DNA of 64,000 nt from Nitrincola alkalisediminis (GCF_009821115.1 NZ_VYTY01000002.1:62001-126000); one strand, 5' to 3'; shown: positions 54,301 to 64,000, counted from the stretch's first letter. Notes: generated by a model not told the origin, from the sequence alone. A program made the numbers and translations.

Positions 54301-56220
54301 TTAAATAACCTTTATCGGTATAGATATCGTAAATGTGCTACCTTGCTGCCGTTGACTTATGACGTCAATTTTACCCGCCAGTATTCCTACGACGGAGTTG
54401 TGTACGATGCTTAAACCTAAGCCTGTCCCGCCCCCTCCCATATTCGTTGTAAAGAAAGGATCGAAGATCCGTTTGAGGTGATTATCACTGATTCCTTTTC
54501 CATTGTCATTCACTAATATATCCACCATCCTTGGATACTTTTTCGATTTTTCAACGCGAATTTTGATAACTCCAGGCGTTTCATCAAAGGCATGCACCAA
54601 CGCATTCTGCACAAGGTTAATCAGAACCTGTCCCAAAGGGCCAGGATAAGAAGTCATTACAACTTTATCGATGACATCTATCTCGACACGATGAAGAGAA
54701 CGCTTAAGCGTCGGATTCAACATCAGCATGACTTCATCCAACACCTCTGTAATACAAAACGTTCGCTTATTCAACGAAGTTTGATCAACCGCAACTTGCT
54801 TAAAGCCCGTGATTAAAGACGAAGCTTTTTCTAAATTTCGTAGAATAATTAAACTGGCTTCGTCAGCATTGCCAATAAACTGAGTTAAACTAGAACGCTT
54901 TAGACCTTGCTCCATCTCTTGATTAAATGTTTTTACGTCCGACTTCAAGGTTGAGGCTGCCATCACAGCATTACCAATCGGTGTGTTTAATTCGTGGGCA
55001 ACACCAGCCACGAGCCCTCCTAAAGATGCCAATTTTTCAGACTGAATTAACTCTTCTTGCGTTCTTTTCAAGGCAATGAGCGTTTCATTGAGTTGCTGTG
55101 TGATATTTTCTCGACTTCGCACGAACGAAACGCCAATTAACAGCGACACCACCATAATGACTACAGCAGCTATCGCTAATTTAATCTGTGTATTCAGATG
55201 GTTAACATGTATTCGATCAGTGAGCTCAACCACACTCCCATACACTTTCTCGGATGGCACTTTGATCACGAGTGTCCAATGCACGTTTGCAAACAATAAA
55301 GGCATTCTTAGGAGGATAAACCCATTAGAACTCTGTTCTTCTAAATCCAATACAAGCCCTTCCTCACCCAAATCAATAAATTCACCTAATTGTCCATCGA
55401 AATGGTTAGATGCAATTATCCGATCATTTTGAGTCAAAAGTGTTACTTGAGCATCACCATCAAAAATAGTACGAGACAGCTGAAGCACTTTTTGCTGAAG
55501 CGTTGATACATTAATATCCGCACCCGCAATACCAATAAATTGCTCATCTTTAATTACTGGAAAGGTTAATGAAACCATTAAAACGGGAGCACCCGGAAAT
55601 GTTTCCCAATAATAAGGATCAGTAATACAGAATTGCTTCGTTTCGAGAGGACACAGGTACCATTCGGCTTTGCGTATACCAAACCTATCTAGGGTTGAGT
55701 CATATTTGATACTAGGATCGGGGGTTGGAACAAACACAATAGAATGATTGTCTCTTACCCAATAGAGTTCAAATGTTCCCTCTCGAGAGCTTGTCTGAGG
55801 ATCAAGTCGATGAAAACTATCCAATCCATCAAACGCATTAGGTTCAAAATGCGCATAGATAGATTCAACGTTTGGATGCGCGGCAAGAACGGATTTTAAC
55901 ATATCACGCGCATCACGACGCTGCATGGGAAACTCCCAACCACTCGCAGACGCGAGTATCGAGGAAACAACGAATGGCGGCTCAAAACCATATTGCAAGA
56001 GTGATTTTATTTCCTCACTCAAGGCTTGAGCTGTGGCTTGCAGCTGCTCATTCACATGCCCGCCAATAGAATATTCTGCCATTTTAATGACTTTGTTCGC
56101 ATTTTTTTGTGACTGATCCAACGCAAAAAAAATCAGCAGTCCAAGCGATGATATAATAAACACGGCAACCCAAACCAAGACTCTGAATTTAATCATTTGT
56201 CCAGTTGAGGAATGCATCAT
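54301..56220 (-). CDS. Sensor histidine kinase with Cache domain
   Basis: A 639-residue membrane kinase. TM1 (about 12-32), periplasmic Cache domain (about 40-340; [38 protein letters not shown]), TM2 (about 349-370), a short coiled coil, then HisKA with the H-box GVAHELNTPIGNAV and HATPase_c with N-box (QNALVHAFD), G1 (NDNGKGIS) and G2 (GGGGTGLGLSIVHN). It should phosphorylate the response-regulator phosphodiesterase encoded just upstream, with which it overlaps by 4 bp (ATGA). Ligand unknown. Confidence 0.92.
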   Translation of the reverse strand: MMHSSTGQMIKFRVLVWVAVFIISSLGLLIFFALDQSQKNANKVIKMAEYSIGGHVNEQLQATAQALSEEIKSLLQYGFEPPFVVSSILASASGWEFPMQRRDARDMLKSVLAAHPNVESIYAHFEPNAFDGLDSFHRLDPQTSSREGTFELYWVRDNHSIVFVPTPDPSIKYDSTLDRFGIRKAEWYLCPLETKQFCITDPYYWETFPGAPVLMVSLTFPVIKDEQFIGIAGADINVSTLQQKVLQLSRTIFDGDAQVTLLTQNDRIIASNHFDGQLGEFIDLGEEGLVLDLEEQSSNGFILLRMPLLFANVHWTLVIKVPSEKVYGSVVELTDRIHVNHLNTQIKLAIAAVVIMVVSLLIGVSFVRSRENITQQLNETLIALKRTQEELIQSEKLASLGGLVAGVAHELNTPIGNAVMAASTLKSDVKTFNQEMEQGLKRSSLTQFIGNADEASLIILRNLEKASSLITGFKQVAVDQTSLNKRTFCITEVLDEVMLMLNPTLKRSLHRVEIDVIDKVVMTSYPGPLGQVLINLVQNALVHAFDETPGVIKIRVEKSKKYPRMVDILVNDNGKGISDNHLKRIFDPFFTTNMGGGGTGLGLSIVHNSVVGILAGKIDVISQRQQGSTFTISIPIKVI

Positions 56221-58421
56221 GTTTTCTCCAACCAGGTAAGCAAATCATCAATGGTTAAAGGCTTTGAAAACCAATACCCTTGACCCTGATGACACCCTTG
56301 CGCCTTAAGAGCATTCAGCTGCGCCTCGGTTTCGATCCCTTCAGCAATAACTGTGAGGTGAAATTTACGTCCAAGTGACACGATCATATCGGCAATATTG
56401 GATCCTGTGTTGCTAGGATTCATACAGCTAACAAAGGATTTATCAATTTTAAGTTGATCCGCACTTAACTTGTCTAGATATGATAAAGACGAAAATCCCG
56501 TACCAAAGTCATCAATCGAAATCATTACACCGAGTTTTTTCAGACGGGACAGCTTCTCTTCGACCTCGACTGACCCCAACACACCAACTGACTCAGTAAT
56601 TTCAATATCTAGACAGTTACCCGACACGCCTGCCAACGCTAACGCATTCGAGACCACCCTCTCAAAATCAGGATCATTAAACTGCAAGGTTGAAACATTA
56701 ACAGCCATTCGCACAGATGGCTTGATAGACCGTATTCTATGTAAATCTTCCAGTGCTTTATGTAAAACCCACTCGCCTAACGCTAATATCAAACCTGATT
56801 GCTCTGCCAATGGAATGAATACCTCGGGTGAAATCGGCTCATTCCGCTTATTTCGCCAACGACACAATGCCTCCACACCCACTATTTGCAGTGTATTTAG
56901 ATCTATCTGAGGTTGGTACATAAGTGTAAAGTTTTGATGATCAAGAGAGTCCTTCAACTCCGATAACATCATCGAACGATCTCGTAACTCATCTACCATT
57001 CTTGTATTAAAGTAAACCAGCTGGTTAACCCCTTTTTGCTTTGCCCGCTTTAATGCAATCGTCGCATTTGCCACCAATTCGTTGGCAGTCGAGCCTGTGT
57101 CCGGAAAAGACACTCCTGCGCAAAATGTAAGTAAACGCCATACATCTCTAATATTAACCGGCTTATAAAGATCAACCACTAAATCTTGGATACAGGCATT
57201 TGAATCAACAACCAATGCAAACTGATCCGCCCAAAGCCTTGCAGCCATCAAAACATTTGGATGGCGCTGATATCGTTCGGCCAAAGCGCACAACAACTTG
57301 TCACCGTAATGTATACCAAAGGTATCATTCAACATTGAAAACTGATCCAAATCGATCAGTAATAATGCCCCCGTTTCAGGAATACCCTTGTTCAAATATT
57401 CAATTAAACCATTTCGATTAAGCAACCCAGTTAAGGTATCTTCATACGCGATGCGTTTTAGCTGTTCGAGTAAACTCAAGTTTTTCGCACATAAGCTGAT
57501 ATTATGAGTAAACATTTTAACCATGCGTAACTCATCTTCGCCAACGGACGTCGGTGTATCTAAATACACAACATAGCGCGCAAAAGACTCAGGTTCAAAA
57601 TAAAAACAGGACACACCTTCAGATACGATATTTTCTCTTTGCTCAAAACACTTGAGCACCTTTTGCCAAATCAAACTACGTTCAAACTCAGCGGTGTGCT
57701 CCATCCATTGGGCATAACGTCCAGCACTTGCAATGACCTTAACAGGCAAATGGCTTTCTGAGGACACGTCTGAAGTGTAAGCACCAAAGCAAACAAGTCC
57801 ATCAGGATCTACCCCAATGAAACCTGCGAGTTGGGTAATAACGCCCTCAGCAAACTCATGCAACCCTTCTTTAAGCATCAGGTTATTTGTGGATTGAATA
57901 ATTCGTGCGAGTCCTTGACGGTTGTGATCTAAGCGAACTAATTGATTATAACTGCGAAGCGCGGTAATGAGGGCTGTATAGAGTTTTTCGCGGGTCAATT
58001 CACTTTTTGTTTTATAATCATTGATGTCATATTTAGAGATAGTTTCGAGTTCAGGTGCATAACCTGGTTGACCTGTTCTTAAAATAATCCGAACATTTTG
58101 CAAATCTAAAACGTCTCGAATTTGACGAACAAGAAGTAAACCCGCTTCTTCAGACTCCATCACAACATCTAACAAAATCACAGCAATATCGCGTTCGTTT
58201 GACAGGCATTCAAATGCTTGTTTAGATGTATAAGCATGCAAAAAAACTAGAGTAGCACCGTCAAAGACTTGTCCACGTAAGGCCAGCTCCGTGGCAAAGT
58301 GAACGTCTTCGTCATCATCAACAATTAATATTTTTCGTACCCAGTAGCGTGAGTTTGTTCCAACCATTGATGCTGCAGGCTCATCCTCGTCCGCAAATTC
58401 AATCAAATCATCATCGACCAC
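56217..58421 (-). CDS. Response regulator REC-DUF3369-GGDEF-EAL phosphodiesterase
   Basis: A 734-residue protein from a GTG at 58421 behind GAGGTGG (a TTG five codons upstream has no ribosome site). The receiver (about 28-150; ILIVDDDEDVH, VILLDVVMES with the phospho-Asp) is followed by DUF3369 (about 165-310), a GGDEF domain whose motif is degraded to WADQF, and an intact EAL domain (GVEALCRW, IDDFGTGFSSLSYL, AEGIETEAQ). It should lower c-di-GMP when phosphorylated by the kinase downstream in the operon. The dead GGDEF may bind GTP as an allosteric site. Confidence 0.9.
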   Translation of the reverse strand: MVDDDLIEFADEDEPAASMVGTNSRYWVRKILIVDDDEDVHFATELALRGQVFDGATLVFLHAYTSKQAFECLSNERDIAVILLDVVMESEEAGLLLVRQIRDVLDLQNVRIILRTGQPGYAPELETISKYDINDYKTKSELTREKLYTALITALRSYNQLVRLDHNRQGLARIIQSTNNLMLKEGLHEFAEGVITQLAGFIGVDPDGLVCFGAYTSDVSSESHLPVKVIASAGRYAQWMEHTAEFERSLIWQKVLKCFEQRENIVSEGVSCFYFEPESFARYVVYLDTPTSVGEDELRMVKMFTHNISLCAKNLSLLEQLKRIAYEDTLTGLLNRNGLIEYLNKGIPETGALLLIDLDQFSMLNDTFGIHYGDKLLCALAERYQRHPNVLMAARLWADQFALVVDSNACIQDLVVDLYKPVNIRDVWRLLTFCAGVSFPDTGSTANELVANATIALKRAKQKGVNQLVYFNTRMVDELRDRSMMLSELKDSLDHQNFTLMYQPQIDLNTLQIVGVEALCRWRNKRNEPISPEVFIPLAEQSGLILALGEWVLHKALEDLHRIRSIKPSVRMAVNVSTLQFNDPDFERVVSNALALAGVSGNCLDIEITESVGVLGSVEVEEKLSRLKKLGVMISIDDFGTGFSSLSYLDKLSADQLKIDKSFVSCMNPSNTGSNIADMIVSLGRKFHLTVIAEGIETEAQLNALKAQGCHQGQGYWFSKPLTIDDLLTWLEKT

Positions 58422-58593
58422 ACACCACCTCGGCAATTTTTTTGATTTTCAATACGAATTTAGCACTAAAATGGATGCACTTACTATCTCAATCATTCGG
58501 CATTCACAATAAACCGAAAAAAATCGAATCCGTCGTGCACTCTGACAGTTCGCAGAGTAAAATCATCTCTATTTACTTTTAACCGAATAATGA

Positions 58594-59826
58594 ATGAAGA
58601 GCGTTATGACTCAAGCACAGACATTTCCTGACCATGCCTTAGGCCCTAGAGAAGAGCTCTTTAAATATGACACCCACTACACCCTACTTGGAACGGCTCA
58701 TGTCTCGAAGGCCAGTGCAGATGAAGTCAGGCACTTGATTCAGTCTGGCGAATTTGACGCCGTTGCGATTGAGCTGTGCCCAGGTCGTCTAACCTCAATG
58801 AAAGACCCAGATGCTTTAGCCAAAATGGATCTTTTTCAAGTTATCAAAGCAGGTAAAGCAGGCATGGTCGCGGCCAATCTTGCAATGGGTGCCTTTCAAC
58901 AACGCGTTGCTGAAGAATCCGGTATTGCACCTGGCGAAGAGATGAAAGCCGCTATTGAAGAAGCTGAAAAACAACAGATTCCTATATTGGTCATTGATCG
59001 AGATATTGGAATCACATTAAAGCGGGTATACCGTAGCGTGCCATGGTGGCAACGAATGAACCTAATCTCGGGTCTAATTGCCAGCTTAGTCACAAAAGAA
59101 AAAGTCAGTGCTGATGAAATTGAGCGCTTAAAGCAAGGTGACGTATTAGAGTCAACCTTTAATGAGTTTGCTGAGCAGTCTGAACACCTCTACCAAGCGC
59201 TCATTGCTGAACGTGATCATTATATGGCTCTAAGACTCGCTCAAGAAAACGGAGACAGTCGCTTCAAGCGCGTTTTGGTGGTAATCGGTGCCGGTCATCT
59301 TAAAGGAATGAGCGATAACCTGCGCGGCCACCTCCCGGAAAATCCATCTGAACAGCTGACACTACTCGAACAAGTTCCACCCGGAAGCCAATGGACCCGG
59401 TTCATACCTTGGATCATTATGGTTCTAGTGTTAGCAGGATTTGCGATTGGCTTTAGCCGAAACACTGATCTTGGCCTACAAATGGTACTTGACTGGGTTG
59501 TCATCAATGGCGGATTGGCCGCATTAGGCGCTCTGATTGCCAAAGCTCACCCTGTCACTATTATCGGAACCTTCTTTGCAGCCCCTTTCACGTCACTCAA
59601 CCCAACCATCGGTGCTGGGATGGTCGCAGCTGGCATAGAGATTGCGATGCGCAAACCCACCGTCGGTGATTTTTCGAAGTTACGCCAAGATGTCACCGAA
59701 ATGAAAGGCTGGTGGCGCAACCGTGTCTCTAGAACCCTATTGGTGTTTATGCTGGCCACTTTAGGCTCCGCAATGGGAACCTATATTGGCGGATTCCGAA
59801 TTTTTGGTCAGTTAACAGGAGGCTAA
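58594..59826 (+). CDS. TraB/PrgY-family membrane protein
   Basis: A 410-residue protein. The N-terminal domain has the TraB/GumN signatures LLGTAHVSKASADEV and AIELCPGRLTS, a later IDRDIGITLKRVYRS, and VIGAGHLKGM. Three or four transmembrane helices close the protein (about 265-410). PrgY of enterococci blocks pheromone signalling and eukaryotic TRABD proteins are membrane metalloproteases, so a protease role is possible. The start may be the ATG at 58594 or the one at 58606 (GAAGAG upstream). It is followed 6 bp later by dgkA. Confidence 0.82.
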   Translation: MKSVMTQAQTFPDHALGPREELFKYDTHYTLLGTAHVSKASADEVRHLIQSGEFDAVAIELCPGRLTSMKDPDALAKMDLFQVIKAGKAGMVAANLAMGAFQQRVAEESGIAPGEEMKAAIEEAEKQQIPILVIDRDIGITLKRVYRSVPWWQRMNLISGLIASLVTKEKVSADEIERLKQGDVLESTFNEFAEQSEHLYQALIAERDHYMALRLAQENGDSRFKRVLVVIGAGHLKGMSDNLRGHLPENPSEQLTLLEQVPPGSQWTRFIPWIIMVLVLAGFAIGFSRNTDLGLQMVLDWVVINGGLAALGALIAKAHPVTIIGTFFAAPFTSLNPTIGAGMVAAGIEIAMRKPTVGDFSKLRQDVTEMKGWWRNRVSRTLLVFMLATLGSAMGTYIGGFRIFGQLTGG

Positions 59827-59832
59827 ACGACC

Positions 59833-60228
59833 ATGACAATCAAGGCAACGGGGCTCGCTCGTTTCTACTATGCAACCTGCTATTCCTTAAAGGGACTTAT
59901 TGGGGCGTATCGAAGTGAGCCTGCTTTCCGTTACGAAACGTGGATCGTCTGCGGACTCACGCCCTTTGCCTTTATATTGGCTCAGACCACAGTTGAACTG
60001 ATCCTTTTGATCGCCAGCTTATTACTGATTCTCATTTTTGAATTGATCAACACGGCCATCGAAGCCGTCGTTGATCGAGCAGGTAAAGAACATCATGAAC
60101 TCGCGGGACTTGCAAAGGATACGGGGTCGGCTGCCGTATTCCTATGTCTCTTTTTAGCCACATTTGTCTGGGGTGCGCTCCTATGGCAAAACTTGATCAG
60201 CACCCTCTTATTAAACAACAGCATCTAA
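59833..60228 (+). CDS. dgkA: Diacylglycerol kinase
   Basis: A 131-residue protein with three transmembrane helices and the DgkA motif FELINTAIEAVVDRAG followed by ELAGLAKDTGSAAV. It phosphorylates diacylglycerol to phosphatidate, recycling lipid left from osmoglucan synthesis. GGAGG at the end of the TraB gene serves as its ribosome site, so the two are coupled. Its last 18 bp overlap the convergent EAL-HDOD gene. Confidence 0.92.
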   Translation: MTIKATGLARFYYATCYSLKGLIGAYRSEPAFRYETWIVCGLTPFAFILAQTTVELILLIASLLLILIFELINTAIEAVVDRAGKEHHELAGLAKDTGSAAVFLCLFLATFVWGALLWQNLISTLLLNNSI

Positions 60229-61410
60229 AACAGTATTAGCCCATTCACAACTGCTAAAATAATAGTGATTAAGCTGCTTAACAGTTTTTTGATTGACGCC
60301 GTTTAACTGTGCCGTTTCATACGCAATGGTTAATTTAAGAATTTTACCCAACCGTCCTTGTCGATACAAAATCGCAACTTTCACCTCTTCACTTAGCGCT
60401 AGGTGCTCACATAGAGACTCAAGTGATTCATCGAGCAACTGATCCATCATGGACAATATGCCGACCATAAATGCAGTACTGGCGCTCTCTTTTAGCGCAG
60501 ATGTGGCAATTTTTTCGCACATAGATGCTCGAATAAGTGCTTTTGGCAAGATCAGAGTATTGCAAGGATGATTATCGGCCAGCATCAATGTTGTGACTAG
60601 GTTTCGGATTTGCTTAAACCCCAACATTAACAAGGCCTGACGAATACTGCTAATTTCCATTTGACGCCGATAAAACGCAGAATTAGACAAACGCAATATT
60701 CGGAGGCATAACTGGGCATCTTGAGCAATCAAATGCTCCAGCGCATCAAAATCTGGCTCGGACTGTTGCAATGCCGACAGAAGCCTAAGTTGCGCTGCAC
60801 GATTATTAGCCCGTGTCCGCACGGTGGCCGCCTTGACTTCAGGCTTGGCATAGAAATACCCCTGAAACAGAGTGAAACCCAACTCAACGCATTGCATAAA
60901 GGTTGAAAGATCTTCGACTTTTTCAGCCAACAGTACCAAACCGCGTCGTTTGTATTCTTCTAACTGGCGTGCGCTAGGGACGGATGATAGAACATCCAGC
61001 TTAATAATATGAGCAATATCGAGAAGGGGAAGTGTCTGATCCGTCAGAACAAAATCGTCTAAAGCGATAGTGAAACCTTGGTCTCGAAGCTTTGCCAAAG
61101 CATCGATGATATCCTGATCGCCTTCAACATCTTCTAAAACTTCGATCACAACCTGCTGATTGCACGGCGGCAACAACTCCGCTTTTAATAACCAGTCACG
61201 CGGTGCATTAAAGAAGACAAGGCGTTTTCCAACCAATGCTTCAATACCTGTCTCGTAAAAGGCTGCATTGCAAACTCGAGCAGTCGCCATTACGGGATCA
61301 TCAATAAATGCGGATGTCGCTTCTGAGCTTGCGCGATAGAGCAGTTCATCGGCAACGTGCTTCATTGATGAGTCACAGATAGGTTGAAGCGCTACACAGT
61401 ACTCACTCAC
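60211..61410 (-). CDS. EAL-HDOD signalling protein (YuxH-like)
   Basis: A 399-residue protein. Residues 1-190 form an EAL-like domain in which EAL has become ELL (DELLYRAS) and the loop-6 motif reads LDDFVLTD, so it is probably not a phosphodiesterase. Residues about 200-399 form an HDOD domain (LRLLSALQQSEPDFDALEHL, FMVGILSMMDQLLDESLESL). This layout (YuxH/CdgJ) often controls motility or chemotaxis through protein contacts. Confidence 0.88.
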   Translation of the reverse strand: MSEYCVALQPICDSSMKHVADELLYRASSEATSAFIDDPVMATARVCNAAFYETGIEALVGKRLVFFNAPRDWLLKAELLPPCNQQVVIEVLEDVEGDQDIIDALAKLRDQGFTIALDDFVLTDQTLPLLDIAHIIKLDVLSSVPSARQLEEYKRRGLVLLAEKVEDLSTFMQCVELGFTLFQGYFYAKPEVKAATVRTRANNRAAQLRLLSALQQSEPDFDALEHLIAQDAQLCLRILRLSNSAFYRRQMEISSIRQALLMLGFKQIRNLVTTLMLADNHPCNTLILPKALIRASMCEKIATSALKESASTAFMVGILSMMDQLLDESLESLCEHLALSEEVKVAILYRQGRLGKILKLTIAYETAQLNGVNQKTVKQLNHYYFSSCEWANTVLDAVV

Positions 61411-61537
61411 TGCTGATCCACCATAGGTCTTATTACCTTCCTTGAAAATCGTTTTGTCGTAGAAACTAGATTGCCTTTAATCTATAACATTTAAACCGAA
61501 TGCCCGCTTAACGAAAAGCGAATAGTCTGTGTGTCGG

Positions 61538-62542
61538 TTACCCACCCGTCATGTTCATGAATCGCACTATTTGCACATCACCATCGGTCGTGAAATGATG
61601 TTTTTCTGGCTTCAAATCCATGGCTGAGATAATAGCATCGATCAAGGGTTGATTGTCACTAGGGTTATCCCTAAGAATAGGCCGTAAATCCAATGAATGC
61701 TCATTCCCCAAGCATAATAGCAGGCGCCCTTCAACCGTCACTCTAACTCGATTGCAATCCCCACAAAAGTTATGACTATGCGGTGAAATAAAACCGATAC
61801 GGCTGCTTGAATCTGGCATAGCAAAATACCGCGAAGGCCCACCCGTATGCACAGACAGTGCGTTCAGCGGGTAAACAGACTCTATCAGGGTGCGCACTTC
61901 ATCACTTGAACAATAGGTCTCATCCCGACCATGGTCGGAAATATGACCTAAGGGCATCTCTTCAATAAAACTGATGTCAATGTGCTTGTCTCGGGCAAAG
62001 TTAACCAAATCCAACACTTCATCGTCATTACGGCCTCGCATAATGACAGCATTCAGTTTGATCCGCTCAAAACCCGCCTCCAATGCGGCGTCTATGCCAG
62101 CTAAAACCTTGTTCAGGTCACCAATACGCGTAATGCGTCGAAATTTTTCAGGTTGAAGGGAGTCAAGACTGACATTTAGACGGTGAAGCCCTGCATCTTT
62201 TAAAGGCTTTGCAAAACGATCAAGTTGGCTAGCGTTGGTGGTCATCGTAAAATCAGATAAGCCCAAGGTGCCGATATAATCCACCAATTCGACAATGCCA
62301 CGACGAACCAAAGGTTCACCTCCCGTCAAACGGATTTTTTCGACCCCTAAGGATGCAAATGCAGACGCCACACGACCAATTTCTTCCAGCGTCAGCACTT
62401 GATCTCGCGGCAGAAACGTCATTTTTTCGCTCATGCAATACACACAACGAAAATCACAGCGATCCGTCACGGACAAACGCACATAACTCACACGGCGACC
62501 AAACTTATCAATTAAAGCGGTGGGGACAGTCAGGCTATTCAT
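61538..62542 (-). CDS. moaA: GTP 3',8-cyclase MoaA
   Basis: A 334-residue radical-SAM enzyme starting at the ATG at 62542, for which GGGAG has proper spacing; the ATG two codons upstream is too close. The N-terminal cluster motif is CDFRCVYC, the C-terminal cluster is [19 protein letters not shown], and the chain ends in the catalytically required Gly-Gly. It converts GTP to 3',8-cyclo-GTP in molybdopterin synthesis. It overlaps moaE by 8 bp and is the last gene of the operon. Confidence 0.95.
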   Translation of the reverse strand: MNSLTVPTALIDKFGRRVSYVRLSVTDRCDFRCVYCMSEKMTFLPRDQVLTLEEIGRVASAFASLGVEKIRLTGGEPLVRRGIVELVDYIGTLGLSDFTMTTNASQLDRFAKPLKDAGLHRLNVSLDSLQPEKFRRITRIGDLNKVLAGIDAALEAGFERIKLNAVIMRGRNDDEVLDLVNFARDKHIDISFIEEMPLGHISDHGRDETYCSSDEVRTLIESVYPLNALSVHTGGPSRYFAMPDSSSRIGFISPHSHNFCGDCNRVRVTVEGRLLLCLGNEHSLDLRPILRDNPSDNQPLIDAIISAMDLKPEKHHFTTDGDVQIVRFMNMTGG

Positions 62543-62999
62543 TGGCATTCTCCCACCGTCTCACGGCATCACTATCTGAATGACGAGCAGCAACCCAATA
62601 GTCACCTGAACGACTGTGCTCCTTCTTCCAAAAGGGGGCCTGCGTTTTCAAGTAATCCATCACGAAATTACACGCATCAAACGCCGCTTGACGATGCGCC
62701 GACGCAACCGCCACTAAAACGATTGGATCTCCGGGGGTCAAACGACCGATTCGATGAATAATGGTGATTGCCTCTAGTGGCCAACGCTCTTGAGCGGACT
62801 TAGCGATCTCCTGTAATGACTGCTCTGTCATACCCGGATAGTGCTCTAGAGTTAACGCAACCACGTCGGGGCGTTCATTAAAGTCTCGAACATAGCCTAT
62901 AAAATTGACAACAGCACCAATATCGCTTCTAGCATGAGTGATGGCGTCTATTTCCTGTCCAGCATTAAAAACCTCTGGCTGTACACGGATACGAATCAT
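62535..62999 (-). CDS. moaE: Molybdopterin synthase large subunit MoaE
   Basis: A 154-residue protein from the ATG at 62999 (GGGAGG upstream, 1 bp after the MoaC-MoaD stop); a longer frame to 63068 is not real. Motifs: [49 protein letters not shown] and QAPFWKKEH with the catalytic lysine. It joins two MoaD thiocarboxylates to convert cyclic pyranopterin phosphate to molybdopterin. Confidence 0.95.
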   Translation of the reverse strand: MIRIRVQPEVFNAGQEIDAITHARSDIGAVVNFIGYVRDFNERPDVVALTLEHYPGMTEQSLQEIAKSAQERWPLEAITIIHRIGRLTPGDPIVLVAVASAHRQAAFDACNFVMDYLKTQAPFWKKEHSRSGDYWVAARHSDSDAVRRWENANE

Positions 63000-63000
63000 C

Positions 63001-63801
63001 TCAACCTCCCGTGACTGGTGGGAAAAATGCAACCTCATCCCCAGGATGAACCTGCGCGTTACGGTCAACCATGGTTTGATTCACAGCGACTAACAAGGAC
63101 TCATTTGCGAAGGCTTGAGCCAAACAGGCATCTTGCGCAACCAACCCTTGAATGACATCACTCACTGTTGCATCGATAGGAAGTTCATGACAATTCAGAA
63201 CACATTCATCACGTTGCACCTGTTCTCTTAAATGGGCAAAGAAACGAACACGAATATTTTGATCAGATGCTTTTTCCAAGGCACTAGAGATTGGCAACAC
63301 ATCAACAGGTATCGTTGACTCTTCTGCCCCCAAACTCCAATCACCAGACTTACCCCCACGCTTTTCTAACACCTGTATCTCACCAATGACCATGTGTTTA
63401 TCAACCGCTTTACACATATCATATAAGGTCAGAGCCGCCACTGACACAGAGGTCAAGGCTTCCATTTCGACCCCTGTTTGACCTGCCAACTTGCAGGTTG
63501 CATACACTCGCATACCCGGAAGCTCAGGATCGGCTTCAAACTCAACACTGACTTTTGAAAGCATCAAGGGGTGGCAAAGGGGGATTAAATCCGACGTACG
63601 TTTAGCCGCTTGAATACCTGCAATACGCGCTGTCGCAAGCACATCGCCTTTAGCATGGCGCTCCGTCATGATCATTTCGAGTGTTTCTGGGCGCATTTTA
63701 ATTGAAGCGCAGGCCGTCGCACTGCGAGCTGTAAGCGCCTTGCCGGACACATCAACCATGTGCGCTTGACCTTTGGAATCGATATGCGTCAATTTAGTCA
63801 T
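63001..63801 (-). CDS. MoaC-MoaD fusion (cPMP synthase plus molybdopterin synthase small subunit)
   Basis: A 266-residue fusion. Residues 1 to about 160 are MoaC ([56 protein letters not shown] and AVDKHMVI with the active-site pair). After a linker of about 20 residues, residues about 183-266 are MoaD ([23 protein letters not shown]) with the C-terminal Gly-Gly that is thiocarboxylated. Most bacteria have separate moaC and moaD genes. There is no stop or frameshift at the join. The stop overlaps the region ahead of moaE, giving a tightly coupled operon. Confidence 0.92.
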   Translation of the reverse strand: MTKLTHIDSKGQAHMVDVSGKALTARSATACASIKMRPETLEMIMTERHAKGDVLATARIAGIQAAKRTSDLIPLCHPLMLSKVSVEFEADPELPGMRVYATCKLAGQTGVEMEALTSVSVAALTLYDMCKAVDKHMVIGEIQVLEKRGGKSGDWSLGAEESTIPVDVLPISSALEKASDQNIRVRFFAHLREQVQRDECVLNCHELPIDATVSDVIQGLVAQDACLAQAFANESLLVAVNQTMVDRNAQVHPGDEVAFFPPVTGG

Positions 63802-64000
63802 CTAATTTCCTTCAATAAAATGCGTGGACTGCCAACCCGGGAGCCAAGTGCTAAAAGGGTAGACTGTCACGAGTTCGCCTTGGTTCACTTGCGCTTGGGT
63901 GTCATGAAGACGTATGAGGCAATTCCCTTGATGCATAGAGGTGAGAATACCCGAACCTTGACGTCCAGTCGTCACAACCTGAGCCTGCCCTTGACGATCA
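63802..64000 (-). CDS. moeA: Molybdopterin molybdotransferase MoeA, 3' part
   Basis: The right edge cuts this gene. The C-terminal 65 or so residues can be read on the minus strand: VVTTGRQGSGILTSMHQGNC, then GELVTVYPF and the tail ending THFIEGN. This matches the MoeA C-terminal domain IV. MoeA inserts molybdate into adenylated molybdopterin. Its TAG stop directly abuts the moaC start, and GAAGGAA within its last codons serves as the next ribosome site. Confidence 0.88.
   Translation of the reverse strand, partial: DRQGQAQVVTTGRQGSGILTSMHQGNCLIRLHDTQAQVNQGELVTVYPFSTWLPGWQSTHFIEGN

Noticed and set aside
56470-56910. 146-codon frame opposite the EAL domain
   Set aside because: Antisense shadow; the opposite strand encodes conserved EAL motifs.

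Overview
The window is typical chromosomal DNA of an aerobic, motile Gram-negative gammaproteobacterium. The gene set (PtsP, HrpA, SpeA, SlyD, YidD, DgkA, a MoeA-MoaC/D-MoaE-MoaA operon, paired porins, a CbrA-like transporter, many Cache/GGDEF/EAL proteins) fits a marine or halophilic Oceanospirillales-like lineage. The genus is an inference; no rRNA gene or other strong marker is present. No tRNA, rRNA or CRISPR array was seen.

Region 1 (1-8215, all minus strand, A+T-rich) is an accessory signalling cluster. In transcription order it holds a Ser/Thr kinase with a C-terminal FGE/C-type-lectin-fold domain, a second Ser/Thr kinase with about nine Sel1 repeats, an FHA-TM-DUF1566 protein, an FHA protein, a MotA/TolQ/ExbB-like membrane protein and a membrane-anchored trypsin-like protease with an FHA domain. 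Kinases (writers), FHA domains (phosphothreonine readers), a protease (possible effector) and lectin-fold or repeat binding modules together suggest a phospho-relay that recognises a target. The tail of the kinase-FGE protein looks like a diversity-generating-retroelement variable region, but no reverse transcriptase is in the window.

Region 2 (8216-14874) is a gene-poor accessory stretch: two small orphan exported proteins, a 47-bp imperfect repeat with a TGTC-N10-GACA palindrome placed upstream of two divergent genes, an XRE-type HTH protein fused to an NBR1-like four-tryptophan (FW) domain, a TonB-dependent receptor, and a complete 1195-bp IS5 copy with a CTAG target duplication.

Region 3 (14875-28007) is mostly metabolism and stress: a TetR regulator, a DmdC/FadE-like acyl-CoA dehydrogenase, a MaoC hydratase, a diguanylate cyclase with three periplasmic binding domains, a CYTH-CHAD triphosphatase, Dps, a PPC-repeat lipoprotein, PIN-PhoH, and a CbrA-like Na+/solute symporter with no kinase.

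Region 4 (28060-46142) holds YidD, an SH3 protein, a CBS-PAS-GGDEF-EAL protein, PtsP, a double-receiver protein, an MCP with a C-terminal sensor, the MoxR-DUF58-transglutaminase-YgjP operon, a renalase-like flavoprotein, SlyD, a heptanucleotide repeat and two paralogous porins.

Region 5 (46388-64000) holds HrpA, SpeA, a three-gene operon (response-regulator phosphodiesterase, Cache histidine kinase, Cache chemoreceptor) whose two sensors are close relatives, a TraB-family protein with DgkA, an EAL-HDOD protein, and the molybdopterin operon with a MoaC-MoaD fusion, running off the window inside moeA. Cyclic-di-GMP signalling is prominent: four GGDEF/EAL-type proteins. Convergent gene pairs are repeatedly separated by long perfect hairpins that lack a U-tract.
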